Origin: Planctomycetota bacterium
Lineage (GTDB): Bacteria; Planctomycetota; Phycisphaerae; WQYP01
Assembly: GCA_021852245.1 (NCBI GenBank)
Contig: JAJZNY010000292.1
Location: forward strand, 1 to 22,748
Length of the DNA stretch: 22,748 nt
Direction: 5' to 3'
In this document: positions 1-8,724 of the stretch, piece by piece
Numbering within the stretch: the stretch's first letter is position 1
Layout: the number at the start of each line of letters is the position of its first letter
Notes under the pieces: model-generated
What the model saw: only the letters and a program-made list of their open reading frames with translations
Databases searched by the model: none
What the model was told of the DNA's origin: nothing
Program-made: the position numbers and the translations under genes

Positions 1-26
1 CCGAGACATTGGAGGTCGAGGTACAC

Positions 27-2528
27 ATGCCTGTTAAGTCTCAACCACGTCACAAGCGATTACTCAGGCTCTGCCTGGTGCCTGTTGGCTGGGCGCTCTG
101 GCTCTTCATCCTCCTTTCCATGCTCTCGTATCACCCCTCCGACCCCACCATCCTCAACAGTTCTCCGGCTTACTACGCCGGACATGTTGCCGGGCATAAT
201 TGGTGCGGCATTTTCGGGGCCTCCATCTCCGCCCTGCTGATGAATAACCTCGGCCCGGGGGCGTGGGTATTGCTGATCATGCTCGGGGCGGTCCTGGTGG
301 TTTTCAGCGTCGGCGGCAACGTTACGCAGCTGATCTTCCGCCTGCTGGGCGGCGTGGTATTAATCGCAGGTGTCAGCGGCCTGGCCAATCTGCTTCATAT
401 GGACACATCCCTACCCGCCGGGCCGGGTGGCATGCTCGGCATGGCGATTGGGTCGATTCTTAAACGCACCCTTTCCACCGCCGGCTCGGCTCTGGTGCTC
501 GCACTGGCCGTGATTGTCGGCCTGCTGCTGGCCGCTGATGAAATTGTCATGGCGATTTTTCCCATGACGGCCAAGGCCCTGAAAAAAGTGCCCGCCGATG
601 AAATTGCCGGCACAGCCGGAACACTGGCCGGTGGACTCTGGGGATGGATCGCCAAAGGATTCGCCGCCATCTTTACCCGCAAACCCGCCGCCAAGGGCAA
701 AAAGCCGAAGGTTGCAGCAGCCAAACCGATCGCCAAAGTCGATGCCCCAAACGCCCCCGCCGCTTTGGATGCGGCAGACTCTACTGCCACTCTCACCGAG
801 CCGGAACCTGCAGAGCCGGCCGCCGATACCCCCGTCGCCACCGATGCCGATGGTGATGCACCGGCCCCGAAGCCGCCGCGTGAAGAGCCGATCGTCCGCC
901 GTCCAAAAGTGATTAATATCGAAGCGCTGCTTCCCTTCCGCAGTGCTCCGCCGCCGGCCACCAAGCAGGACTTGGGCAATTTCCGCCTGCCGGGGCTGGA
1001 TTTGCTCGCCGATGCCGAGCCGCAGAATACCGACGGGCAGGAAGAAGCGGTGCGGCAGAAGGCACGCGATCTGGAACAGTGTCTGCAGAGTTTCAAGCTG
1101 GATGTCAAAGTGGTGGCCATCGACACCGGCCCCGTGGTGACGCTTTACGAGCTGGAACTGGCCCCCGGTATTAAAAGTGAAAAGGTCGGCAGCCTTTCCA
1201 AAAATATTGCCCGTGCTCTGAAAAGCCCGCCGGTGCGCATCATCGACAACATCCCCGGCAAATCCACCATGGGCGTCGAGGTGCCCAACACCGATAAAGA
1301 ACGAGTCCGTCTCAAGGAGCTTATGCTTCTGAGCGAAACCGCCATGGCGAAGATGGCCCTGCCCATGTGCCTGGGCAAGGATGCCTCCGGCAACCCGCTG
1401 GTGGAGGATCTGGCCCGCATGCCCCACCTGCTCATCGCCGGCACCACCGGATCGGGCAAATCCGTCTGCATCAATGCGATTATCATGTCGCTGCTGCTGA
1501 CCCAGCGGCCGGACCATGTTAAATTTATCATGGTCGATCCGAAAATGGTCGAGATGCAGGATTACAAATCGGTCCCGCATCTCATGTCTCCCATCATCGA
1601 CGACATGACCAAGGCCGAGGGAATGCTCTCCTGGGTGGCCGACAAAATGGACGAACGCTACGAAACGCTCTCCGAAGCGGGCGTGCGGCACATTCAGCAG
1701 TTCAATCAGCTCAGCCGCGAGGATATTCTGGATCGCTTCAAACCTTCCACCCCGGAGGAGGAAGCGCGTATTCCGTTCCACATGCCGTACATCGTGGTGC
1801 TGATTGACGAACTGGCCGATCTGATGATGACCAGCAAGGAAGTGGAGAGCCACATCGTCCGCATTGCCCAGAAGGCGCGGGCCGTGGGGATTCATTTAAT
1901 ACTTGCCACGCAGCGGCCCGAGGCGACGGTTGTCACCGGGCTGATCAAATCCAACATGCCGGGGCGCATCTGCTTTCAGGTGCGGTCCAAGATGGACTCG
2001 CGCATCATGCTGGATCAGAACGGCGGCGAGGTGCTGCTGGGCCAGGGCGACATGCTGATGCTGCGGCCGACGGGCGGAGCCCTGCTGCGCGGGCAGGGGG
2101 TGTTCGTGGATGATGCCGAGATCAAGCAGGTGTGCAAATTCCTCGCCGATGTCGCCCAGCCGGAATTTCATCCGGAGCTGATGCAGCTTGGTGCCCCGAC
2201 CGGCCTGCAGGAATCGGAAAAAGATCCCCTCTTCAACGAAGCGGTGGATATTATTATTGAAACGCAGCGTGGCTCGGTCAGCCTGCTGCAGCGGCGGCTG
2301 GCGATCGGCTATTCCCGTGCCAGTCGGCTCATCGATCAGATGCGGGCGGCGGGCATTGTCGGGGCGTACAAGGGGAGTCAGGCCAGCGAGGTGAATATCA
2401 CGGCGGAGGAGTGGGAGCAGGTGAAGAATTCCGAGGCGGCGGCCAAGGCGGAAGAGACGCAAAGCGTTCCGCCGTCAGATGAGGAAGATGCCGCCGATCC
2501 CGATGCGGATGAATCACATCACGAATAA
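27..2528 (+). CDS. ftsK: DNA translocase FtsK
   Basis: This is an 833-residue FtsK/SpoIIIE-family motor, which pumps chromosomal DNA through the closing septum and brings the terminus region to XerCD. The N-terminus has several hydrophobic membrane segments between about residues 16 and 175. A Lys/Ala/Pro-rich linker follows (about 220-300), then the motor domain with Walker A GTTGSGKS near residue 472 and a Walker B region containing VDPKMVEM near 505. The winged-helix gamma domain lies near the C-terminus (about 733-790, containing QRGSVSLLQRRLAIGYSRAS) and normally reads polar KOPS sites. I chose ATG 27 over the upstream in-frame TTG at 9, because GGAGG (11-15) and GAGG (18-21) precede it at usable distances and the TTG would overlap the ribosome-binding site. 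The linker is short compared with E. coli FtsK, as in most non-enterobacterial homologues. It is followed by the restriction operon after 90 bp. Confidence 0.96.
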   Translation: MPVKSQPRHKRLLRLCLVPVGWALWLFILLSMLSYHPSDPTILNSSPAYYAGHVAGHNWCGIFGASISALLMNNLGPGAWVLLIMLGAVLVVFSVGGNVTQLIFRLLGGVVLIAGVSGLANLLHMDTSLPAGPGGMLGMAIGSILKRTLSTAGSALVLALAVIVGLLLAADEIVMAIFPMTAKALKKVPADEIAGTAGTLAGGLWGWIAKGFAAIFTRKPAAKGKKPKVAAAKPIAKVDAPNAPAALDAADSTATLTEPEPAEPAADTPVATDADGDAPAPKPPREEPIVRRPKVINIEALLPFRSAPPPATKQDLGNFRLPGLDLLADAEPQNTDGQEEAVRQKARDLEQCLQSFKLDVKVVAIDTGPVVTLYELELAPGIKSEKVGSLSKNIARALKSPPVRIIDNIPGKSTMGVEVPNTDKERVRLKELMLLSETAMAKMALPMCLGKDASGNPLVEDLARMPHLLIAGTTGSGKSVCINAIIMSLLLTQRPDHVKFIMVDPKMVEMQDYKSVPHLMSPIIDDMTKAEGMLSWVADKMDERYETLSEAGVRHIQQFNQLSREDILDRFKPSTPEEEARIPFHMPYIVVLIDELADLMMTSKEVESHIVRIAQKARAVGIHLILATQRPEATVVTGLIKSNMPGRICFQVRSKMDSRIMLDQNGGEVLLGQGDMLMLRPTGGALLRGQGVFVDDAEIKQVCKFLADVAQPEFHPELMQLGAPTGLQESEKDPLFNEAVDIIIETQRGSVSLLQRRLAIGYSRASRLIDQMRAAGIVGAYKGSQASEVNITAEEWEQVKNSEAAAKAEETQSVPPSDEEDAADPDADESHHE

Positions 2529-2583
2529 TAGTGCTCCGGCAAACCGGCGGCAAAAATCGCTTGGCCGTTTCGGGCGGGCTTTG

Positions 2584-2618
2584 TTTATGTTGCGGCAATT
2601 TTTGGTTATAACACCGAC
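2584..2618 (+). promoter_or_regulatory. possible leaderless promoter of the restriction operon
   Basis: A -10-like TATAAC lies at 2607-2612, only 6 nt before the ATG at 2619, and there is no Shine-Dalgarno sequence in front of that ATG. If the -10 is real, transcription would start at or next to the A of the start codon and give a leaderless mRNA. The -35 region (TTTATG at 2584-2589, 17-bp spacing) is weak, so this is a tentative call. Confidence 0.35.
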
Positions 2619-3263
2619 ATGAGCCTCGTGAAGTCCAAGCAACGCATCGCCGACCATGGGGAGGTATTCACCCCGCCATGGATGGTCGAGGCCATGCTCG
2701 ATCTCGTGAAGGGCGAAACCCAGCGGATTGACTCACGCTTCCTTGAGCCAGCATGCGGCAGCGGCAACTTCCTCGTGCGGATTCTCCAGCGCAAGCTCGC
2801 CGCCGTCGAATTTAAGTTTGGCCAGTCCGGTTTTGAAAAACGACATTACGCGCTGCTCGCGCTGATGTGCATCTACGGCATCGAACTGCTGCCCGACAAC
2901 ATCGCCGAGTGCCGCGCAAACCTGCTTGAAATCTTCGCGGCGTACCTGAACCTCGAACCATCGAAGGGCCTTTATGGCGCGGGGTATTACGTCCTCACGC
3001 AAAACATCATACATGGAGACGCCCTGGCCATGCGCACCTATGACGCCCTGCCGATCACCTTCGCTGAGTGGGGCTATTTGGGCAAAGGCAAATTCCAGCG
3101 GCGAGACTTCCGCCTCGACACGCTCTCTCAATCATCAACCCTTAGGGCCGAAGGATCACTCTTCGCCCACCTCGAAAAGCACGAGATTTTCAAGCCCATC
3201 AAGACCTACCCGCCGATGACGGTCAGCGAACTTGCCGCCGCTGTGCCAGGGGCCACCGCATGA
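2619..3263 (+). CDS. Short SAM-dependent DNA methyltransferase-like protein, first gene of restriction operon
   Basis: This 214-residue protein resembles the N-terminal half of an N6-adenine DNA methyltransferase. It has a GEVFTPP entry motif (residues 14-20), the SAM-binding motif I LEPACGSGNF (42-51), an acidic motif II in YGIEL (86-90) and a motif-III-like IIHGDAL (130-136). The catalytic NPPY that should follow is absent: the chain continues with TFAEWGYL and QRRDF and then ends. It may therefore bind SAM without catalysing alone, or act as a subunit of the next protein, which opens with the same VFTPP motif. Its stop overlaps the start of that gene (ATGA at 3260-3263), so translation is probably coupled. 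No Shine-Dalgarno is visible (see the leaderless promoter). A truncated relic is possible, but the clean four-base overlap argues for a maintained gene. Confidence 0.8.
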   Translation: MSLVKSKQRIADHGEVFTPPWMVEAMLDLVKGETQRIDSRFLEPACGSGNFLVRILQRKLAAVEFKFGQSGFEKRHYALLALMCIYGIELLPDNIAECRANLLEIFAAYLNLEPSKGLYGAGYYVLTQNIIHGDALAMRTYDALPITFAEWGYLGKGKFQRRDFRLDTLSQSSTLRAEGSLFAHLEKHEIFKPIKTYPPMTVSELAAAVPGATA

Positions 3264-4840
3264 GCATCCAAGCCAACTTTACTCTGCGCGGACGCAACCC
3301 GGATGTACTCTCGTGCATCGCAAACCTCTCCAACGATGAGGTGTTCACGCCACCCGAGTTGGCCAACAGAATGCTCGACACCTTGGCCGAGGCGTGGGCC
3401 GCCGGCAACGGCGGCGCGAATATCTGGGCCGACAGAAATGTGAAATTTCTGGACCCCTGCACGAAATCCGGCGTGTTCCTGCGCGAGATCACCAGCCGCC
3501 TCAACAAGGGGTTGGAGAAGGAAATTCCAAATCTTCAGAAACGCGTTGACCACATTCTCACGAAACAGGTCTTTGGCATCGCCATCACGCGGATCACCAG
3601 CCTGCTGGCGCGCCGCAGCGTGTATTGCTCAAGGCACGCCAAAGGCGAGCACTCCATCACCAAGTCCTTCGCCGACGATGACGGGAATATCTGGTTTCAG
3701 CGCATAGAGCATACCTGGGGCGATACCAAATGTGAGTTTTGCGGCGCGCCAAGGGCTATTCTGGACCGGGACACAGACCTTGAGAATTACGCTTATGGAT
3801 TCATCCACACCGACAACATCAACGCTCGGCTCTCAGAAATGTTTGGAGGAAACATGCAATTCGACGTTATTATAGGTAATCCGCCCTATCAGATGAAGGG
3901 GGGCGCGGGCGGTTCCAGCGACTCTTCGATTTACCATCTATTTGTGCAACAGTCGCTCAGCCTCGAACCCCGCTTTGTCAGCATGGTAATTCCTTCACGG
4001 TGGATGGCCGGCGGCCGCGGACTCGATGAATTCCGCGCAAAGATGCTCACCGATGGGCATCTCCGATACCTGACCGATTTCCCCGACGCAGGCGAGGCCT
4101 TTCCCGGCGTTCAGATTAAAGGCGGCGTCTCATACTTCCTCTGGGATGCTGGACACAATGGCCCCTGCAACGTTACGCGCGTCTCCGGCGGAGTGGAACA
4201 CGCCCAGCCTAACCGTATGCTGGGTGAATTCGACGTTTTCGTGCGCGACGAACGGTCACTTGGGGTCCTCCGAAAAGTGCTAACCAAGAAGGAGCCGTCA
4301 ATCCTCGAACTCATCTCCGGTGACACACCATTTGGCATCGCCACGAATTTCGAGGATTGGAAAGAAAAACCGGCCGAGGGGCTGATACCCCTTCACTTGA
4401 TAGCCCGGGGAAGCCGAACCGTCGGCTTCATAGACCGCCGCCATGTCTGCAAGAACGTGGCCGCATTAGACACATGGAAGGTCCTCGTCCCGAAGGCCTA
4501 TGGAGCCGGTGAATCCTTTCCCCATCAAATTCTGGGAAGAGAGATCGTTGCGGCACCTCCCTCGGCATGCACACAGTCCTACCTGGCCGTTTCGCCGTTC
4601 CAGTCCGAGCGCGCGGCGCGCAGCTTTGCAAGCTACTACCGAACCCGCATCTTCCGGTTTCTCGTCTCTCTGCGGAAGATCACGCAAGATGCCCTCCGAT
4701 CCACGTATTCATGGGTTCCAGAGCAGGCTTGGAATCGCAAATGGACGGATGCGCTGCTCTACGAGAAATACGGCATCAGCAAGGAGGAGATCACCTTTAT
4801 TGAATCGATGGTCCGCCCGATGGGTGAAGGCGATGAATAA
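3260..4840 (+). CDS. Eco57I-class N6-adenine DNA methyltransferase, restriction-modification
   Basis: This 526-residue protein should methylate adenine in a specific DNA sequence and protect host DNA. Visible in order are DEVFTPPELANRML (26-39), motif I FLDPCTKSGVFL (63-74), a putative zinc-binding patch with paired cysteines CEFCGA (158-163) and an upstream cysteine in VYCSRH, and the catalytic motif IV FDVIIGNPPYQM (201-212). A long target-recognition region follows, containing IPSRWMAGGRGLD and FPGVQIKGGVSYFLW. The C-terminal part (RKITQDALRSTYSWVPEQ) is typical of Eco57I-type methylases. Motif I reads DPCTKSG where most methyltransferases have DPACGSG; from memory this variant occurs in this subfamily. 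The gene overlaps both neighbours (ATGA at 3260-3263 and ATGAATAA at 4833-4840), so the three genes form one translationally coupled operon. The recognition sequence cannot be read from the protein. Confidence 0.93.
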   Translation: MSIQANFTLRGRNPDVLSCIANLSNDEVFTPPELANRMLDTLAEAWAAGNGGANIWADRNVKFLDPCTKSGVFLREITSRLNKGLEKEIPNLQKRVDHILTKQVFGIAITRITSLLARRSVYCSRHAKGEHSITKSFADDDGNIWFQRIEHTWGDTKCEFCGAPRAILDRDTDLENYAYGFIHTDNINARLSEMFGGNMQFDVIIGNPPYQMKGGAGGSSDSSIYHLFVQQSLSLEPRFVSMVIPSRWMAGGRGLDEFRAKMLTDGHLRYLTDFPDAGEAFPGVQIKGGVSYFLWDAGHNGPCNVTRVSGGVEHAQPNRMLGEFDVFVRDERSLGVLRKVLTKKEPSILELISGDTPFGIATNFEDWKEKPAEGLIPLHLIARGSRTVGFIDRRHVCKNVAALDTWKVLVPKAYGAGESFPHQILGREIVAAPPSACTQSYLAVSPFQSERAARSFASYYRTRIFRFLVSLRKITQDALRSTYSWVPEQAWNRKWTDALLYEKYGISKEEITFIESMVRPMGEGDE

Positions 4841-7400
4841 GACCGTCGATGAAATCCTTGCACCCAAGCCGGAGGCCCGCCCGCGTATCTACGCCTATTC
4901 CATCGCTGACGCGGCGCATAACGGACTATTCAAGGTCGGCCAGACCACGCGGGACGTAAAACAGCGCGTCGCCGAGCAACTCAGAACCGCCGCGATCAAA
5001 AACTACAAGATCGAACTCGATGAGTATGCCGAGCGCACCGACGGCACAATTTTTACCGACCATCAGGTGCGGGCCGCCCTCGCAAGGAAAGGCTTCGAGA
5101 ACGCCGAATTGGAATGGGTACGTTGCACCCTTGATGATGTCAAGACCGTACTCGCCGAGTTACGCACCGGCCAAAACTTCACCGGGACGCACCACCAGAC
5201 GTTCCCAATGCGGCGGGAACAGGCCGAAGCTGTCGCAAGGACTTTCAACTACTTCAGCTCAATTTGGGCGGAGAGCAAGAGAGCGGTCCCACGCTTCTTG
5301 TGGAACGCCAAGATGCGCTTCGGCAAAACGTTCGCCGCCTACCAGCTCGCCAAGAAACTCAGAGCGAAGCGCGTGCTCGTGCTGACCTTCAAACCCGCCG
5401 TGGGGGACGCCTGGCGGACGGACCTTGAATCGCATGTGGAATTTGATGGCTGGCAATACCTGTCCCGCAGTTCCGACCGCAATCCATCTGAAGTGCCTGC
5501 CGGCAAACCGCTTGTCTATTTTGGATCGTTTCAGGACCTGCTGGGCCGCGACGACGCGGGAAACATCAAGGCCAGAAACGAATGGCTCCATCGCGTGAAA
5601 TGGGACCTGGTCATCTTCGACGAATATCACTTCGGTGCCTGGCGCGACACTGCCAAGGAACTCTTCGAGGGCGAAGAAGGGGCGGTCGCAACGAAGGAGG
5701 CCAAACTTGAATATGCCGCCGACTTGGAACGCGTGAACGAAGACCTCGGCGAATTCTCGGCGAAGGAGACGGAGTTTCTCCCCATCACCGCAAGGGCGTA
5801 CCTCTACCTCTCCGGGACGCCGTTCAGGGCGCTGGCCACGGGCGAGTTCATTGAGGAGCAAATCTTCAACTGGACGTACACCGACGAACAGCGTGCCAAG
5901 GAAAAATTTCCGGAAAAGAAGCCCGGCCGGTGGAACCCATACGCGGCCCTGCCGCAGATGCGGCTACTCACCTATCAAATGCCCGATGAACTGGTGGCCG
6001 TCGCAAATCTCGGGGAATTCGACGAGTTTGACCTGAATGCCTTCTTCGAAGCATCGGGCACCGGCAAGAACGCGCAGTTCAAACACAAAAGCGAGGTGCA
6101 GAGTTGGCTGGACATCATCCGGGGCGGGTATGTGCCCAAAGCGATTGAGCACCTCAGGGCCGGTACGCGGCCACCATTTCCGTATTCGGACGTGCGTCTG
6201 CTTCCCTATCTGCAACATTCCTTCTGGTTCTTACCCAACGTCGCGGCCTGCCACGCCATGGCGAACCTGCTGGCCGAGAGGCATAACGTTTTTTGGCGAG
6301 ATTACCGTGTAATCGTCGCCGCTGGCGCAAGCGCAGGTATCGGATTGGAGGCGCTGCTGCCCGTGCGCAGGGCCGTCGGCAGCGGATTCGACACCAAGAC
6401 TATTACGCTCTCTTGCGGCAAGCTCACCACCGGCGTCACGGTTCCCCAGTGGTCATCGATCTTGATGCTACGCAATCTTAAATCGCCGGAAAGCTATTTC
6501 CAGGCGGCGTTTCGCGTGCAATCACCGTGGTCAATCAAAAACCCCAACGGCGACAACCCGAACGAAGAGGAAATCCTCAAGCCTGTTTGTTTCGTGTTCG
6601 ATTTCGCGCCCACCCGTGCGTTACGGCAGCTTTCTGAATACGCGATCGGGCTTTCGCCAAATGAAACAAATCCGGAAAACGCCGTCAGGGACCTCGTATC
6701 CTTTCTACCCGTGCTCGCCTACGACGGTGCCAATATGACGCAGATTGACGCGGGGGGCATACTCGATATCGCCATGGCCGGAACCTCGGCCACGCTGCTC
6801 GCGCGTAAATGGGAGAGCCCGCTGCTTGTGAATGTGGACAACGACACCCTGCGCCGTATCCTCGACAACCCCGACGCAATGGCCGCCGTCGAGCGCATTG
6901 AGGGATGGCGGGCACTTGGCGACAACGTCATCGAAACGATCATCAACAAGAGCGAGAAAATAAAGGAGCTTAAGAACAAGGCGAAGGGTCAGGAGTTGTC
7001 AGCGAGAGAAAAAAGGCAGCTCACCCAGGAGGAGAGGGAATTCAAATCCAAACGAAAGCTGGTGCAGGAGAAGCTCATCAAGTTTGCGACGCGCATTCCA
7101 GCCTTCATGTATTTGACTGATTTCCGGGAGAACACGTTGCAGGACGTGATCACCAAGATTGACAAAGAGCTATTCGAAACCGTGACCGGCCTGGCGGTAG
7201 GGGATTTTCATCTCCTCATCCGGCTCCGCGTATTCAATACCGAGCAGATGAACCAGGCCGTGTTCGCGTTTCGGAGGTATGAGGATTCCTCCCTGCGGTA
7301 TACAGGGATCGAGAGCCACGAGGGTCTGACCCACTACGGCCTATACGATACCGTGGTGGCGCTGGACAAACGCGGGGGTGTGACCAGCCCCGGCCCGTGA
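4833..7400 (+). CDS. GIY-YIG-like nuclease / superfamily 2 helicase, restriction subunit
   Basis: This 855-residue protein is the likely DNA-cutting partner of the two methyltransferase genes. The N-terminus (about 18-100) looks like a T5orf172/MUG113-type GIY-YIG nuclease domain: IYAYSI, then GLFKVGQTTRDVKQRV, then a distal basic segment. A helicase core follows, with Walker A AKMRFGKT (159-166), a DEYH box in LVIFDEYHF (260-267), motif III LSGTPFRA (326-333), a motif-V-like LTTGVTVPQWSS (531-542) and a motif-VI-like YFQAAFRVQSPW (555-566). A strongly charged, probably coiled-coil stretch lies around 700-755. I chose ATG 4833 because it starts eight bases inside the preceding gene and places the nuclease domain at the N-terminus; the much longer upstream reading lies inside that gene. 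The last codons (GVTSPGP and the stop) lie inside the degenerate terminal CRISPR repeat, so the C-terminus may have been altered. Nuclease activity is inferred. Confidence 0.88.
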   Translation: MNKTVDEILAPKPEARPRIYAYSIADAAHNGLFKVGQTTRDVKQRVAEQLRTAAIKNYKIELDEYAERTDGTIFTDHQVRAALARKGFENAELEWVRCTLDDVKTVLAELRTGQNFTGTHHQTFPMRREQAEAVARTFNYFSSIWAESKRAVPRFLWNAKMRFGKTFAAYQLAKKLRAKRVLVLTFKPAVGDAWRTDLESHVEFDGWQYLSRSSDRNPSEVPAGKPLVYFGSFQDLLGRDDAGNIKARNEWLHRVKWDLVIFDEYHFGAWRDTAKELFEGEEGAVATKEAKLEYAADLERVNEDLGEFSAKETEFLPITARAYLYLSGTPFRALATGEFIEEQIFNWTYTDEQRAKEKFPEKKPGRWNPYAALPQMRLLTYQMPDELVAVANLGEFDEFDLNAFFEASGTGKNAQFKHKSEVQSWLDIIRGGYVPKAIEHLRAGTRPPFPYSDVRLLPYLQHSFWFLPNVAACHAMANLLAERHNVFWRDYRVIVAAGASAGIGLEALLPVRRAVGSGFDTKTITLSCGKLTTGVTVPQWSSILMLRNLKSPESYFQAAFRVQSPWSIKNPNGDNPNEEEILKPVCFVFDFAPTRALRQLSEYAIGLSPNETNPENAVRDLVSFLPVLAYDGANMTQIDAGGILDIAMAGTSATLLARKWESPLLVNVDNDTLRRILDNPDAMAAVERIEGWRALGDNVIETIINKSEKIKELKNKAKGQELSAREKRQLTQEEREFKSKRKLVQEKLIKFATRIPAFMYLTDFRENTLQDVITKIDKELFETVTGLAVGDFHLLIRLRVFNTEQMNQAVFAFRRYEDSSLRYTGIESHEGLTHYGLYDTVVALDKRGGVTSPGP

Positions 7401-7412
7401 GCAATCCGCAAC
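7377..7412 (-). repeat. degenerate terminal CRISPR repeat overlapping the helicase 3' end
   Basis: The 25 bases at 7388-7412 are identical to the other repeats, while the first 11 bases (7377-7387) carry five mismatches. Positions 7377-7400 are also the last eight codons of the helicase gene, including its TGA. The terminal-repeat decay fits a leader-distal position. The -10-like TACACT found at the end of intact repeats (minus strand) is CACACC here. Confidence 0.9.
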
Positions 7413-8696
7413 ATACCGCCGCGCACACATATGCCAGACCAGAGTGTAACTGACCCCGGCCCGTGAGCAATCCGCAACCAACAGGGAAGTATGGACCCGA
7501 TGGAAGTCAGTGTAACTGACCCCGGCCCGTGAGCAATCCGCAACTAGCGCATCACCTCGCGATACGTGTTCATCAGTGTAACTGACCCCGGCCCGTGAGC
7601 AATCCGCAACCAGGTGCGGCAATTGACACTCATGGGTTGAAGTGTAACTGACCCCGGCCCGTGAGCAATCCGCAACTACATTCGGCGCTGGCGGCGTCTC
7701 GGATTTAGTGTAACTGACCCCGGCCCGTGAGCAATCCGCAACAATCTGACAATTCGGAAGATTCGATGATGTAGTGTAACTGACCCCGGCCCGTGAGCAA
7801 TCCGCAACTAAGTAGGGTGGTGGTGCTGCGGCGGCCAGAGTGTAACTGACCCCGGCCCGTGAGCAATCCGCAACCCGATGAAACGAGTCACCGTCGCGAG
7901 TGAGAGTGTAACTGACCCCGGCCCGTGAGCAATCCGCAACTATCTCCCTCAGCGGCACCTGTCGCCAAGTAGTGTAACTGACCCCGGCCCGTGAGCAATC
8001 CGCAACCAGATAAGCCCGTCCAGCCCCGGCAGCGTGAGTGTAACTGACCCCGGCCCGTGAGCCATCCGCAACACATGGTACCATCGGTTGTCACTATCAT
8101 ACAGTGTAACTGACCCCGGCCCGTGAGCAATCCGCAACTAGTTGCATGGGGTATCCTCGTAGTGGTTGAGTGTAACTGACCCCGGCCCGTGAGCAATCCG
8201 CAACATTGCCGTTAATCTCGGCTATAACACTAATAGTGTAACTGACCCCGGCCCGTGAGCAATCCGCAACTGGAATTGACGGGGATATTTCCACTTACAC
8301 AGTGTAACTGACCCCGGCCCGTGAGCAATCCGCAACTCTGCCGCCTGATTGGAGAAACAATGAGTAAGTGTAACTGACCCCGGCCCGTGAGCAATCCGCA
8401 ACACTCAGCGAGCGCTGGAAGATGATTTTGGTAGTGTAACTGACCCCGGCCCGTGAGCAATCCGCAACCAGATGATATCGATACACCGTTCTGCCCCAAG
8501 TGTAACTGACCCCGGCCCGTGAGCAATCCGCAACTGGTTCGATGAACGTCGATATTAAATCTCCAGTGTAACTGACCCCGGCCCGTGAGCAATCCGCAAC
8601 GGTCGGGTTCGGCGAACAATCTGTAGGAGAAGTGTAACTGACCCCGGCCCGTGAGCAATCCGCAACAAGCCGCGTTCATGGTCAGGTTGTGCTCCA

Positions 8697-8724
8697 AGTG
8701 TAACTGACCCCGGCCCGTGAGCAA
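8697..8724 (-). promoter_or_regulatory. promoter-like signal inside each CRISPR repeat (leader-proximal copy shown)
   Basis: Read on the minus strand, each intact repeat contains TTGCTC (8719-8724 in this copy), a 16-bp gap, and a terminal TACACT (8697-8702), a passable -35/-10 pair that would start transcription in the following spacer. Neisseria type II-C arrays are known to carry a promoter in every repeat, ending TACAAT. Here the claim rests on sequence resemblance only. The repeat at 8037-8072 changes the -35-like box to TGGCTC. Confidence 0.4.

Noticed and set aside
411..1895. A 494-residue open frame antisense to ftsK
   Set aside because: It is a shadow of ftsK with no recognisable motifs, in a GC-rich coding region.
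2529..2618. An intrinsic terminator after ftsK
   Set aside because: Only a 4-bp CCGG hairpin without a T-run is visible.
4500..4832. A longer helicase protein starting at 4500
   Set aside because: That stretch lies inside the methyltransferase gene in another frame; the ATG at 4833 with an eight-base overlap is the natural start.
7413..8696. Self-targeting spacers
   Set aside because: By eye no spacer matches another part of this window; a computed search of the whole genome would be needed.
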